Origin: Chara braunii
Lineage: Eukaryota > Streptophyta > Charophyceae > Charales > Characeae
NCBI GenBank assembly: GCA_003427395.1
Contig: BFEA01000377.1
Location: 634,181-659,801 of the forward strand
Reading direction: 5' to 3'
Length of the DNA: 25,621 bases
Position numbers and translations under genes: made by a program. The notes under the pieces are model-generated. The model was not told where the DNA came from, ran no database searches, and was given only the letters and a program-made list of their open reading frames with translations. Each line of letters opens with the position of its first letter. Within the stretch, counting starts at the first letter, position 1. Positions 1-9,292 of the stretch are shown piece after piece.

Positions 1-491
1 CCCCCCCTCTCTCTCTATGCGCGTTGGTGTAATAAATGTCTAATGTAGAGTTTGACCTTCCCTGTGTTTCGCTGTGCTCACTGTTTTTCTTGAACGACTG
101 GGTATGCCTGTCGCAAACTGCTAGAGATGTTGGTCGGTTAGGCAAGAGTTTGAAGTTTGAAGTTCCCCTTCAAACAACTTGATGTGAAGGTTGTGTCCAC
201 CCTAATTTTTTAAACCACCACTCCGTCCGAGGCTGTTTCTCCTGATCCGAAATCGTGCCGCGTCACCGAAAACGAAGTACTGGCAAGGGCAGGACTTTTT
301 TGCTTTTTAGCTGGCAACATCACCAATCTTGGGCCCATAGCACTGTTCATCCGAAAGTCGCGCTCCATTCAAAGTTGCACACTCACTCGTTTGATTTGCC
401 TGGGCCCTGGGGTGCGTCGTGGTGGTTGAAAGTAATCAATGATTCGAATCCAAATTGACTTTTTTCCCTCTCTGTTGGGATTCCCTTGCAG
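1..491 (+). other. intron or upstream non-coding sequence of the glycosyltransferase-like gene
   Basis: No coding segment is supported here. The stretch opens with a short C/CT run and ends in a pyrimidine-rich tract followed by CAG at 489-491, which serves as the splice acceptor of the next exon. A small perfect hairpin (GTTTGAAG, 5-base loop, CTTCAAAC) lies near 147-167. Its role is unknown. Confidence 0.55.
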
Positions 492-734
492 GTGATATGT
501 CCCTTCCTATTTGACCAGTTCTACTGGGCGGAGCGAATGTTCTGGATTGGTGTAGCATCGGAGCCGCTAGCACCAACAGATGTGATGATTGACGGCATTG
601 GGATGGACAAAGGGACAAATGAAGCTCAAGATATGGCAGAGCGATCTGCCCGACTGGTTGCCGCCTTAAGACAAGCATGTACTGATACAGTGAGGCAGAC
701 ATCAGTACAGCTTGCACATACAATTAATAAAGAG
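492..734 (+). CDS. internal exon of a UGT80 / sterol 3-beta-glucosyltransferase-like protein (partial gene)
   Basis: This exon encodes 81 codons in phase 0, from the acceptor CAG at 489-491 to the donor GT at 735-736 (AAAGAG|GTGCGC). The peptide begins VICPFLFDQFYWAERMFWIG. That matches the end of the UDP-sugar donor-binding (PSPG-like) motif of GT family 1 sterol glucosyltransferases and plant UGT80-related proteins, where the Asp-Gln pair contacts the sugar. The rest (AERSARLVAALRQA...) fits the C-terminal helices of the family. Such enzymes transfer glucose from UDP-glucose to sterols or related lipids at membranes. The catalytic N-terminal half must lie upstream of the window. No following exon is recognisable before the retrotransposon begins at 994, so the gene is either interrupted or has a very long intron. 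The exon has no internal stop and both splice sites are good, so it may still be functional. The family call is from memory of the motif, and the exact substrate is unknown. Confidence 0.75.
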
Positions 735-993
735 GTGCGCATATCGTTCATGGTTGGGCCATGACACATCTCCGTTCATTCAACTTCTTTGGTAAGAAAT
801 GCTATGGATTTCAATATACAATGTCATTGTGCATCTCTTAGAAATATGCAACTGTACCGGGCCTGGTTTTCTGAATTGTACACTATAACACACATACAAC
901 ATTTTCAGATCCAGAGTTCAAATCTCTTTTTTCTTTTTCTTTTTCAGATCTTTTTAGATCCACATAATGATATAACCTATTGATAAACAGAAG
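735..993 (+). other. intron sequence 3' of the glycosyltransferase exon
   Basis: The stretch starts with a GT donor (GTGCGC). It holds no open frame similar to the C-terminus of the glycosyltransferase family. It ends ...cagaag directly before the TG of the left LTR. The last four bases, GAAG (990-993), recur after the right LTR at 11890-11893 and are a candidate target site duplication. Confidence 0.5.
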
Positions 994-2017
994 TGAAAGG
1001 TCTTCCACGATTCAGACCCCAAATTCGGACTTCAGGGTCAGATGCCCAGGCCGAGTTCGTCAAACTCAGAAAAGTCACAATCAGGTACCTCAGCAGTCTG
1101 GTCCAACAGGCACCCAGCAAACAGTCACGTTTCAGGGACAAGAGTCACGTCTCATAATAAAAACCATTCAGAAGAGTCACATCCCACGAGTGAAAAGGCA
1201 GATTCACCAAGCAAGAGTCATGTCTCAAAGGCAGAAGTCACGTTTCCTAATGAAAAGTCATATTGAAGAGTCACATCCCTCGAGTAAAGGCAGTATCACA
1301 GGCAAAAGTTGTGACCCACAGTCAAAAGTCATGTTCACAAGTGAAAAGTCATGACTCAAAGGCCCAAGCAGCAGCAGTCCAATGGAAATTCGGGAAGGTT
1401 CCAGGCCTTGACATTCAGAAGCAGACAGGCTGTGGGGATGTGGTACCGGAACCAGTCAGGACCCAAGAAACAGAGGCTGGCACGAGTTGAAGTGCAAACC
1501 AAGACTACAAAAGGACTGGCCAGCCTCCCATTCGGGCAGATTGCTCATTCGCAAAGAGTGTGGAAGTGCTGGTGCACTTGTGCGCTAGTGTGAGGGGCAG
1601 AGCACTGAAGCCGAAGTGCTTTTCAAAGAGGGAGAGAGAGAGAGAGGAAGATAGCGCTGGCAGAGAGAAGCCAGCCATAGCTGCGCCAACGCAGGGTGTT
1701 AGTGTTAGTATCTAGTAGTAGTCTTCAGAAAGTTAGTAGAGTGACAGTGGGTGTATTCAGAGTAGATCCATGAAGTAGTAGAGATACTTACCTGAGAGTT
1801 TATGTTGATTATTGGTTACTTATTGGCATATGCTGATGAGCACTGGTGACTTGAACTCTTATTGCTCGTGTAATACTTTCTGGAAAAGATAAGCTGGGCT
1901 ACCTGGTCTTCATCTCTCTGGTCTCCAGTGTGAATTTCGTGTGAACTCATACATGCATGTGGTGTGAATATGTGCATTCATTGGTGTTGATTCTGTTGAA
2001 CTAGGAGGTTCAGTGCA
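994..2017 (+). repeat. left LTR copy of the Ty3/Gypsy element
   Basis: It starts TGAAAGG and ends TGCA, matching the right LTR (9822-11889 without its insertion). Up to about 1440 the two copies differ by scattered substitutions and two indels of about 28 bases. From about 1440 onward they match at a constant offset of 9872, including microsatellite lengths. The stretch is rich in the short motif AAGTCA(C/T) (about 1070-1350) and has an (AG)n run near 1631-1650. The LTR would normally hold promoter and polyadenylation signals, but I do not assign them. Confidence 0.75.
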
Positions 2018-2637
2018 GAAGTCTTGAGCTGTGGTACTGGACATGCAGTGGTCTGTTTGAATCAACTGTAATGACCCGCCAAAAACACATACTGAGAACA
2101 CTGCTGATTTCTGGGAGTTGCCACTGGAATGAATGCCTTGCTGTGATTCCGGCATTCTGCTGTGGTTTCCAAGTCTGTGTGTGTGTGTGTGTGCCTGCTG
2201 GTTTGCATGCCTGTCTGAGTGCTTGTCGGCTGAGTGTCTGTGTGACCCACAAGGGTACTTGTTGGTTGAAAGGCCCCGCAGGGCCGGTACTTACGTGTGG
2301 CCGTGACTTTGAGGGTTGCAGGGGGGAAAACACTCAAGTAGCGGGGGTAGGCCCACAACACTTAGAGCAGCGGGGAAAAACACTCGAGTAGCAGGTAGGC
2401 CGGTACCACTCAAGTAGTGGTAGGAGTGTCGGGTACTGGAGGCCGACCAGAAGAAGACAAAAAGTTGGCATTTTTAGAGGCTTGGTAGCCGTAGGCTAGA
2501 GGTAGGCCGGTACCAGTCCAAGTAGCCCGGGTCTAGGGCCCATCCGGAGGATAGCAGAGCCTGCAATGATGTTTCCCTCCGAAAGGGAGGAGGTACCGGT
2601 TGCTGGGAGGCCGCTCGGCCTTGGAAGTCACCGCCCA
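2018..2637 (+). repeat. copy of the right-LTR 3' flank (also at 11890-12509)
   Basis: This stretch appears identical to 11890-12509, including the (TG)9 tract at about 2176-2193. It follows the LTR end in both places and stops at a single N (2638). Three variants of CACTC(A/G)AGTAG occur between 2330 and 2420, and GGCCGGTAC recurs. No coding potential is recognised. It is most simply explained as flank sequence carried along by an assembly error; a true segmental duplication is possible. Confidence 0.7.
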
Positions 2638-2638
2638 N

Positions 2639-2699
<61 letters not shown>

Positions 2700-3158
2700 T
2701 GGCAGAGAGAAGGCAGCCATAGCTGCGCCAGCGCAGGGTGTTAGTGTTAGTATCTAGTAGTAGTCTTCAGAGAGTTAGTAGAGTGACAGTGGGTGCATTC
2801 AGAGTAGATCCATGAAGTAGTAGATAGTGAGTGTGAATGCATGTAGGGAGAGAAGACACAGCGAGGTCATAGCTAGGGAGAAGACCAGCAAGGTGCAGAG
2901 AAACATAAGAGGGAAGAGCAGAGGGGAAGAGATACTTACCTGAGAGTTTATGCGGATTATTGGTTACCTATTGGCACGCGCTGATGAGCGCTGGTGGCTT
3001 GAACTCTTATTGCTCTTGTAATACTTTCTGGAAAAGATAAGCTGCGCTACCTGGTCTTCATGTCTCTGGTCTCCAGTGTGAATTTCGTGTGAACTCATAC
3101 ATGCATGTGGTGTGATGGTGTGAATATGTGCACTAATTGGTGTTGAAGGTTCATTGCA
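2639..3158 (+). repeat. 3' part of the genuine 5' LTR, entered within an (AG)n tract
   Basis: The stretch begins with about 29 AG units directly after the N at 2638, then matches 1650-2017 and 11522-11889. It differs from both by an extra segment of about 105 bases at roughly 2824-2928 and by substitutions. Its end GGTTCATTGCA lies three bases before the primer-binding site, so this is the LTR end actually joined to the internal region. The upstream part of this LTR is not contiguous with it. Confidence 0.75.
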
Positions 3159-3161
3159 ATC

Positions 3162-3173
3162 TGGTATCGGAGC
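3162..3173 (+). other. primer-binding site, initiator-tRNA-Met type
   Basis: TGGTATCGGAGC differs by one base from the usual plant LTR-retrotransposon primer-binding sequence TGGTATCAGAGC, which pairs with the 3' end of initiator tRNA-Met. It lies three bases after the LTR end TGCA. This position fixes the boundary between LTR and internal region. Confidence 0.85.
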
Positions 3174-3705
3174 AGTTACTCGTTACACCCATTGGACTTC
3201 GCTGGGAATGGTTAAGGTCGGCGAGGAGGGAGATGAGAGAGTGAGTTGAGTGGGGAGAAGACTGACGAAGGGGGGAAGAAGAAGGCCGAAGAAGAAGTCG
3301 CTTGCTTACATACCTGTTGCCGCTGCGTTGGAGTGTTGGAGCGGCCGTGGAGCTTCATCAACGGAACGTTCATTGGACTGAAGTGCATCCCCCCATTAAA
3401 ACCTGTATTGCATGCTGACTTGTTTTTGGCGTTTGGAACCTTCCCAACCCTGGTGTCGCTGCTGCTGGGCTGGACTAATCCGTCACATACTCGATCTGTT
3501 TTGAGTCCAGAACCAGTCCGCTTATTGAAAAAAAACAAACGGTATATACATATATATATATAGTCCTGGGAAGGTACATATATAGTCCTGGGAAGGTACA
3601 CGGCAGTCAGCAACAGTCAAACCCACTCGAGAGCTAGTAGTTAGTAGTAGGGGTAGATCTAAGTGGTGAGGAGGTGGAGGGTAGGTACCTGTGCCTTTGA
3701 TCATC
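3174..3705 (+). other. untranslated leader of the retrotransposon, with a 22-bp tandem duplication
   Basis: No supported coding frame precedes the likely gag start. A 22-bp unit containing TATAGTCCTGGGAAGGTACA occurs twice head to tail at 3557-3578 and 3579-3600, after a (TA)n tract. The leader presumably held packaging and translation signals; none is identifiable. Confidence 0.5.
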
Positions 3706-4016
3706 ATGGACGATTACCCCATGTTCACACTCCTGTCCCTATCTGTGCTATGGGGACCTCTACTTTGCTTATTCTTTCCTCTTGGGTTCCAGCGGACCTT
3801 CTCTTCACATATGATGTTGAGGTCTGGAAAGTCAACGCAGGCTCAGACAGCTAAGGAACAGAGGGAGATAGACCGCCACTTGGCTGAGAAGAAAAAAGAA
3901 AAGGAGGAGAGGAAAAGAAAGGAGGACGAAGTGAAGAAAAAACTGTTAGAAGAGAAAAAAAAAGATGGAGAAGGAGATGAAAGAAAAGGAGAGAAAGATG
4001 ATGGAAGAGTTGAAAG

Positions 4017-4048
<32 letters not shown>

Positions 4049-4148
4049 CCTAAGAGCCTAGCTCAATGGGTACACCCATGAACTGTTGAAATACAGACCT
4101 GTGTTCGAATCCAGATGATGGAACTTGATGAATACAAACCAACTACTG

Positions 4149-4181
<33 letters not shown>

Positions 4182-6023
4182 AGAAGAAGAAGAAGAAGAA
4201 GATGATGAGGATGGAGATAGGCTGGAAAGGAGGAGAACCCAGCGGCAGGAAGAAAAGGGTGAAAGCAGCCAAGCTGGGGAAATCAAGTTGCTGCAGTTGG
4301 AGGCGATGGACTGGATTGAGCAGTTCGCGTACAGGACGGAGTTCCCAAAAGAGACGGAGGAAGAGAAAAATGCTTTCATAAATAAGTTGGCATCAGCAGC
4401 AGATGAGATGGAGAAAAATCTACTGCTGGAGGAGAAGAAGGCATAATTAAACAATAAGATGGTGGCGGCGAAGAGACAAGAGTATAACGAAAAGAAAAGA
4501 ATGAAAGAGGAGGGGGAGAGGTCGCAGAAGTTGCTGCAAGAGCAAAAGGGAAAGCAAGTTGCCACAGACGAACGGTTAGCTCTTTTGACGGAAACCCTCC
4601 TCCACACTAATGAAGAACTCGCTGCCCTCCATCGATCCGTCAGTAAACTAGAGTTCCATCAAGGAAAATTCGAGGGAACCTGGAACAACTTCTTGCACAC
4701 AGCATCCCATCAAGTAGATGACCGGATCTTTGGTTATCTAAAACAGCTAGATGACGTCCTCACTAAGAAGATAACCGATCCCGCTGTGGTAAGAAAGTGA
4801 AGATTGAAGGTGGGGGAGGAGATGGAGGAGATGATGGAGATGGTGGGGACAGGAAAGGAAAGGGGGTCAAGAAAGAGAAGGACGAAGAAGCGAAGGAAGC
4901 CAGGCAGAAGATGAAAGTGAAACTGCCTTGGACTTTCATTGGGAAAAAGGAAGAAAGTATTTTCCATTGGGAAGCCGCTATGGGTACGTACCTGTATGCA
5001 CATAAGATTCCGTACTGGGACCGGGTGTTGATGGCAAGTTTGTGTATGGTCGGGGACGCAATGAGTTTTGCTATCTCTTTGATGAAAGAGGCTGGCTGCG
5101 CAACCATGGTTGAATTTTCTCAACAGATATGAATTGAAGACTTCTTCAAAGCCCTTAGAGAAAGGTTCGAAGATAAGAACCTGGCCCGTAGGACGGAGCT
5201 TTTTATTCTTAACATTAGTGACCATAAATGGAAGAGTGCGTCAGCCCTTGAGGCCACAATGGATGAATTGTTGCAATGCCCGGATCACGGATTAACACTG
5301 CTACAGATCCTAAACGACTTCACTAGAGCACTTCCAGACCCTCTGAAAACACAACTATATCCTCGTACTAAAGAAGAAGGAATGACGTATGAGAAGTTCA
5401 GTAAGATCGCTGTAGATCATGCTGGCTTCCTACAAGAGGCACAGTATTGCCATTATCGGAAAGACTTGCAGGCTGGGAAGAAGTGGAAAGACCGAACAAT
5501 CTCGGGAAATATAGCAGGCAAAGACAACTTACTGGTCACCTTCAAAGGAAGAGGGGTAGAGTCACTCACCTATGACCAGATAGACTATGGGTTAGAGGAA
5601 GGAAGCAATAGTCACTTAGCCCAGGGAGGGGACTATGCGACTGTTGCAGCCCGTGGGGGAGGGCGACAAGGAGGAAGAGGCCGTGGTAGAGGAAGAGGAG
5701 GCGGCGGTTGAGGTGGAGGAAGAGGACCCGCTGCCCAGAGGGGTAGTGGCGAAGGAAGCTACTATGTGGGAGGTAGGGGTAATGGTCCCTTGCAAGGTGG
5801 AAGAGGTCCCAACTTCACAGGAGGTAGAGGTAGAGGTAATTATAGACAACCATACCCGGAACACCCAGGGATAGGTGAAGGCAAACCTTGGTTAGAACTG
5901 GGGATAGACGAGAAAGTTTGGGAAGAGCGTCGCAAGGCCGGTCAATGTTTTAAATGTGGTGACCCCGACCACATTGTTCCCTTTTGTCTTGAATATGGGT
6001 ACCCAAAAGGGAACGGCCAGTAG
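3706..6023 (+). pseudogene. gag of the Ty3/Gypsy element (broken)
   Basis: Gag is the structural protein that forms the virus-like particle and binds the element RNA. The N-terminal part (ATG at 3706 or 3811) is an extremely charged Lys/Glu/Arg coiled-coil-like stretch, cut by a SINE at 4046-4179. The frame resumes to 4798 with an in-frame TAA at 4444. It then shifts frame near 4797. The capsid-like region (starting KLPWTFIGKKEESIFHWEAA) runs from about 4920 to 5510 with an in-frame TGA at 5130. An Arg-Gly-rich tract (about 5640-5860, with TGA at 5709) precedes a CCHC zinc knuckle, CFKCGDPDHIVPFC, at about 5947-5988. The frame ends with TAG at 6021. Knuckle spacing CX2CX4HX4C is canonical. 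At least three stops, one frameshift and one insertion make it non-functional. Confidence 0.85.
4046..4179 (+). mobile_element. tRNA-derived SINE, copy 1 (inserted in gag)
   Basis: RNA polymerase III promoter elements are visible: box A TAGCTCAATGG (4059-4069) and box B TGTTCGAATCC (4102-4112), 32 bases apart as in tRNA-derived SINEs. The unit starts GTACC and ends in about 31 A residues (4149-4179). The first 100 bases are nearly identical to the copy at 9107-9292. It sits within a GAA-repeat stretch of gag, and GAA repeats flank both sides, so the target duplication cannot be delimited. It lacks about 50 bases of the 3' body present in copy 2. It would be mobilised in trans by LINE machinery. 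Confidence 0.85.
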
Positions 6024-6227
6024 AGGTTGCAGTTGCCTCTACGGGGACTCTGGATGCAAGCAGACTGTCAACCTCCCATTCAGAGATCCCAATGGCAGAG
6101 ACTGAGACGATAGTTGGCCCCCACCTAGTTAGCTGCCCAAAAGTTGCTTGTGCTAGGACTTCTCTAAGTGGTTCCCTCGCAAGCCTAGGTGATGAGCTGA
6201 TCACTCGTCGTCGCGCTCGGACCCGAA
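6024..6227 (+). pseudogene. degraded gag-protease linker
   Basis: Sequence between the Gag stop (TAG at 6021-6023) and the protease segment. No clear domain is visible. Frame breaks are likely, because the frame entering the protease at 6228 has no long extension upstream. Confidence 0.4.
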
Positions 6228-6523
6228 ATGAAGAAAAAGAAAGGGCAGTTAATAATTGCAGATGTAGAAGGTACAGGAGTCAAAATTGGCGTGTTAATAG
6301 ATAGTGGGTCAACGCGCAGTTATATTAGCAAGAAAGGGAAAGGGTGGATAATAAAGAAATGATAGTAGATAGATATGTTGAAGGGGTCAGGGCATACTTC
6401 CGGTTGGAGGCAAGGGGTAAGACGGAACGTGTTCTGCACTCCCTGACACTCTTAGTGGAGGAAAGTCTCCCTTTTGACATGATTCTAGGAACTGACGGGG
6501 TGAGGCCGCCAATGCAGATGTGA
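6228..6523 (+). pseudogene. retropepsin-type aspartic protease of the Ty3/Gypsy element (broken)
   Basis: Retropepsins cleave the Gag-Pol polyprotein. The frame starting at 6228 contains VLIDSGSTRSYIS, the active-site D-S/T-G signature, at about 6294-6332, and stops with TGA at 6360. In a shifted frame, from about 6362 to the stop at 6521, the second half is readable and includes FDMILGTDGVRP, the ILG-(M/T)-D motif typical of this family. The frameshift between the halves inactivates it. The domain is about 100 residues in total, as expected. Confidence 0.75.
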
Positions 6524-6627
6524 AACTGGGTGAGCATGAGTGTTGTTTGCCTTGTCCTACAGGTGGAAAGAAGAAAATTTGACTTTACCATGCATTTGGC
6601 GTAGAGAATAGCCTATCCCTTTGTTGT

Positions 6628-7660
6628 ATGAGTGCCCCCGCATTCGTTCGACATGTGGTCAAGGATGACCTCGTCGACCAAATGTTTGTTGCATATGTGC
6701 GCCCGGTGAGTGAAGAAAAGAAAGAGGAAGAGTTGATAACCCCCAATGTCCACAAGTTGCTTGTTGAGTTCGCTAATGTTGGAGAGGTCTCAAGTGGAGT
6801 GGTGGAGAGAGAAGCCAAGCACCGGATAGAGCTAGAACATGGTAGCCGGATTCCCGAGGGCTCTATCTATAGAATGTCTCCAAAAGAGCTTGACGAGTTG
6901 CGAAAGCAATTAAACGAATTGCTTGAGAAGGGGTGGATTAAACCAAGTTCTTCACCATTCGGTGCACCAGTGTTGTTCGTGTTGAATAAGGGCGGCGAAC
7001 TGCGTATGTGTATAGATTATAGGGGACTCAACGCAATAACAATTAAGAATGTTGAGCCACTACCACGGATAGATGATCTCCTGGATAAAGTTCAGGGTTG
7101 CAGATACTTTACCAAGATTGATCTGAAATCGGGCTACCATCAGATTGAGGTATTGCCTGAGGATCAGCATAAAACGGCTTTCCGAACTAGATATGGCCAC
7201 TACGAGTTTGTGGTGATGCCGTTTGGGCTGATAAATGCCCTTGCAACTTTCCAATGATGCATGAATGAGCTCTTCCGTGATTGGCTTGATAAGTTTGTTG
7301 TTGTTTATTTAGAATCTTTTAGATGATATACTGATTTTTAGTAAGAGTCTAATCGAGCATGAGGAGCACCTTCGAGTTGTGTTGAATAAACTGCGGGAAG
7401 CAAAATTTAAAATTGACCCAAAGAAGTGTGAGTGGGCAAAGCGTCAGATCCTTTACTTGGGACACATGGTACATGGTGATGGGATTAAACCGGAAGACGC
7501 TAAGATTGCAGCTATTAGAGATTGGCCTAACCCGCGCACGTTGACAGAACTGCGCTCGTTTCTCGGTCTGGCCAACTATTACCGCAAGTTCGTTCGAAAC
7601 TTTACGGTAATCGCTGCCCCATTGCACAGATTGCTAACGATTTGGAAATGGGATCAGGAT
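6628..7660 (+). pseudogene. reverse transcriptase of the Ty3/Gypsy element (broken at the catalytic loop)
   Basis: The enzyme copies element RNA into DNA. Fingers and palm motifs are clear: [14 protein letters not shown] (about 7009-7050), [13 protein letters not shown] (about 7108-7146, first catalytic Asp) and [16 protein letters not shown] (about 7207-7254). The frame is interrupted by TGA at 7255. Just upstream of the catalytic Asp-Asp pair, about 10 extra bases (near 7309-7318, partly duplicating TTAGA) shift the frame, so the two halves of the Y-x-D-D motif lie in different frames. Connection residues (LGHMVHGDGIKPED, SFLGLANYYRKFVRNF) follow intact in the frame from 7319. Both lesions are inactivating. 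Confidence 0.92.
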
Positions 7661-8110
7661 TGCACCGCATCCTTCAAATGTTTAAAGAAGTGTTTGATTA
7701 ACTGTCCAGTGTTGAAAGTTGCAGACACATCTATGCCTTTTATCGCAACCACGGACACCAGTCAATACGGCATTGGTGCTGTACTCCAGCAAGACGATGG
7801 GAATGGGTACAGGCCTGTAGAGTTTATGTCTTGTAGATTGCCTAGCGAAAAGGTCGCAAGTTCTACCTATGAGAGAGAGTTGTTCGCTCTGAGGGAAGCA
7901 TTGAATCACTGGCGACACTATCTGCTAGGATGCCACTTTAAAGTCTACTCAGATCATGAGACATTTTGCTGGCTGAAAACCCAGACCCAGATGACACCTA
8001 AACTGACTAGGTGGGCTGGGGAGATTGATCAGTTTGATTTTGAACTAAAGCCAGTTCAGGGAAAGTATAACGTTGTCACCGATGCGTTAAGTAGGATATC
8101 TGACTTTTTC
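7661..8110 (+). pseudogene. RNase H domain of the Ty3/Gypsy pol
   Basis: RNase H removes template RNA during reverse transcription. The domain is uninterrupted in the frame 7319-8332. Landmarks are TTDTSQYGIGAVL (first acidic residue at 7754-7756), SSTYERELFAL (Glu), VYSDHETFCWL (Asp at 7952) and VVTDALSR (last Asp at 8081). The order and spacing are those of Ty3/Gypsy RNase H. It is the best preserved part of pol and follows the RT connection with no break. Confidence 0.88.
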
Positions 8111-9106
8111 AGTGCCATTGTAACATACTTGGATGTAGGCACTGAGGTGGAAGAGAAAGTTAGGACTGCATGCGCTGCTGATCCTATCTATAGTGCCTTA
8201 ATAAAGAAGATGCAAGAGACAGCTCATGAAGTTCCTGATTATAGAGTGACCCAAGGACTTCTGTTTGAAAAGACGGATGTGCATGATCGATTGTGTATTC
8301 CAAACAATGAAACAGAGGGACATTTCGGCTAGAGAAAGACGTATGCTAACCTCCTGCTTTCCTACACATGGACTAGAATGAAACATGACTGTATAACTTA
8401 TGTGCAAGGATGCCAAGTATGTCAGCGGCACAAGAGTTCCACACAGCCTCCCCTTGGTTTACTCAAACCTCGGCCTATTCCGTCAGGTCCTGGAGACTCT
8501 ATGTCTATCGACTTCCATGGACACTAAAATCAGGAGTAGAAATGGAAAATGTCAAGTTATGGTTATAGTGGAGAGGTTTAGTAAGTTTGTTGTGTTTGTT
8601 CCACTTCCTGCAGAAGCGAAGGCTGATGTGGTGATTAGGAAATTCTTTAATCATTGGATGAGAGATTTTGGGCATCCCCTAACTATCGTAAGTGATAGCG
8701 ATGCACGATTCACGGGTGAGCAGTGGCAGCAACTGATGAAAGTATATGGGTCCAAATTGACTGTGTCTTCAGGTAGACACCCTGAGACAAATGGACAGAC
8801 TGAGCAGATGAACAAGCTGCTGCAGCAAGTGATGCGCATGTACATTCGACCAGATCAGATTGTCTGGGATGAATATCTGCCAAAAGTTGCAAGTGCCCAT
8901 AACAATTCTGTACATCTATCTACTTGTAGAACACCTCCCGAATTGCATTTGGGATGGTGCCCTCGTAGACCCATTGACTGCCTGAATCCTGATCAAGTAC
9001 AGAGACTTCCGCCAGGAACCAGGGAATTCGCTATCCAATATCAGAAAATCTGGAAAAGATTAAAGAAAATATTAGTAAAGCACAGCATCAAATGATAAAA
9101 CAGGCT
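8111..9106 (+). pseudogene. integrase of the Ty3/Gypsy element (broken)
   Basis: Integrase inserts the element DNA into the genome. The N-terminal zinc-binding H2C2 region is interrupted by TAG at 8330 between its first His (GHFG) and the second His (8384); the cysteines are at 8411 and 8420 (GCQVCQRHK). The first catalytic Asp (SIDF, 8510) lies in one frame, and the frame changes just after it. The remaining core reads VIVERFSKFVVF, then IVSDSDARFTG (Asp at 8694) and HPETNGQTEQ (Glu at 8802). That is the D,D-35-E spacing expected of retroviral-type integrases. The frame then runs into the SINE at 9107. The lesions are one stop, one frameshift and one insertion. Confidence 0.9.
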
Positions 9107-9292
9107 GTACCCAAGAGCCTAGCTCAGTGGGTACACCCACGAACTGTTGAAATACAGACCTGTGTTCGAATCCAGATGATGGACCTTGACGAGCAAAACC
9201 AATTACTAATGAATTGCTTGGGGCCGGTCAGCTCAATGATAATATCTCAAAGCCATCACCCTTTTCGAAAGAAAGAAAAAAAAAAAAAAAAG
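9107..9292 (+). mobile_element. tRNA-derived SINE, copy 2 (inserted in pol), with 15-bp target duplication
   Basis: Box A TAGCTCAGTGG (9120-9130) and box B TGTTCGAATCC (9163-9173) are present. The 3' end is an A-rich tail ending at 9291. Target site duplications are visible: ATGATAAAACAGGCT at 9092-9106 and ATGATAGAACAGGCT at 9293-9307, 15 bases with one mismatch. The element starts GTACCC, as copy 1 starts GTACCT. The body after box B is about 50 bases longer than in copy 1. It separates the integrase core from its C-terminal region. Confidence 0.9.

Noticed and set aside
994-2017. A genuine solo LTR with GAAG target duplication
   Set aside because: Possible, but the apparently identical 620-base flank after the full-length element and the single N make an assembly chimera more likely.
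2010-2391. Open frames in the LTR flank, repeated at 11882-12263
   Set aside because: Frames overlap on both strands with no recognisable domain. They are duplicated only because the DNA is duplicated.
4046-4130. A functional tRNA gene (box A and box B present)
   Set aside because: The same unit recurs at 9107 with an A tail and target duplication, and no clean cloverleaf follows box B, so it is a SINE.
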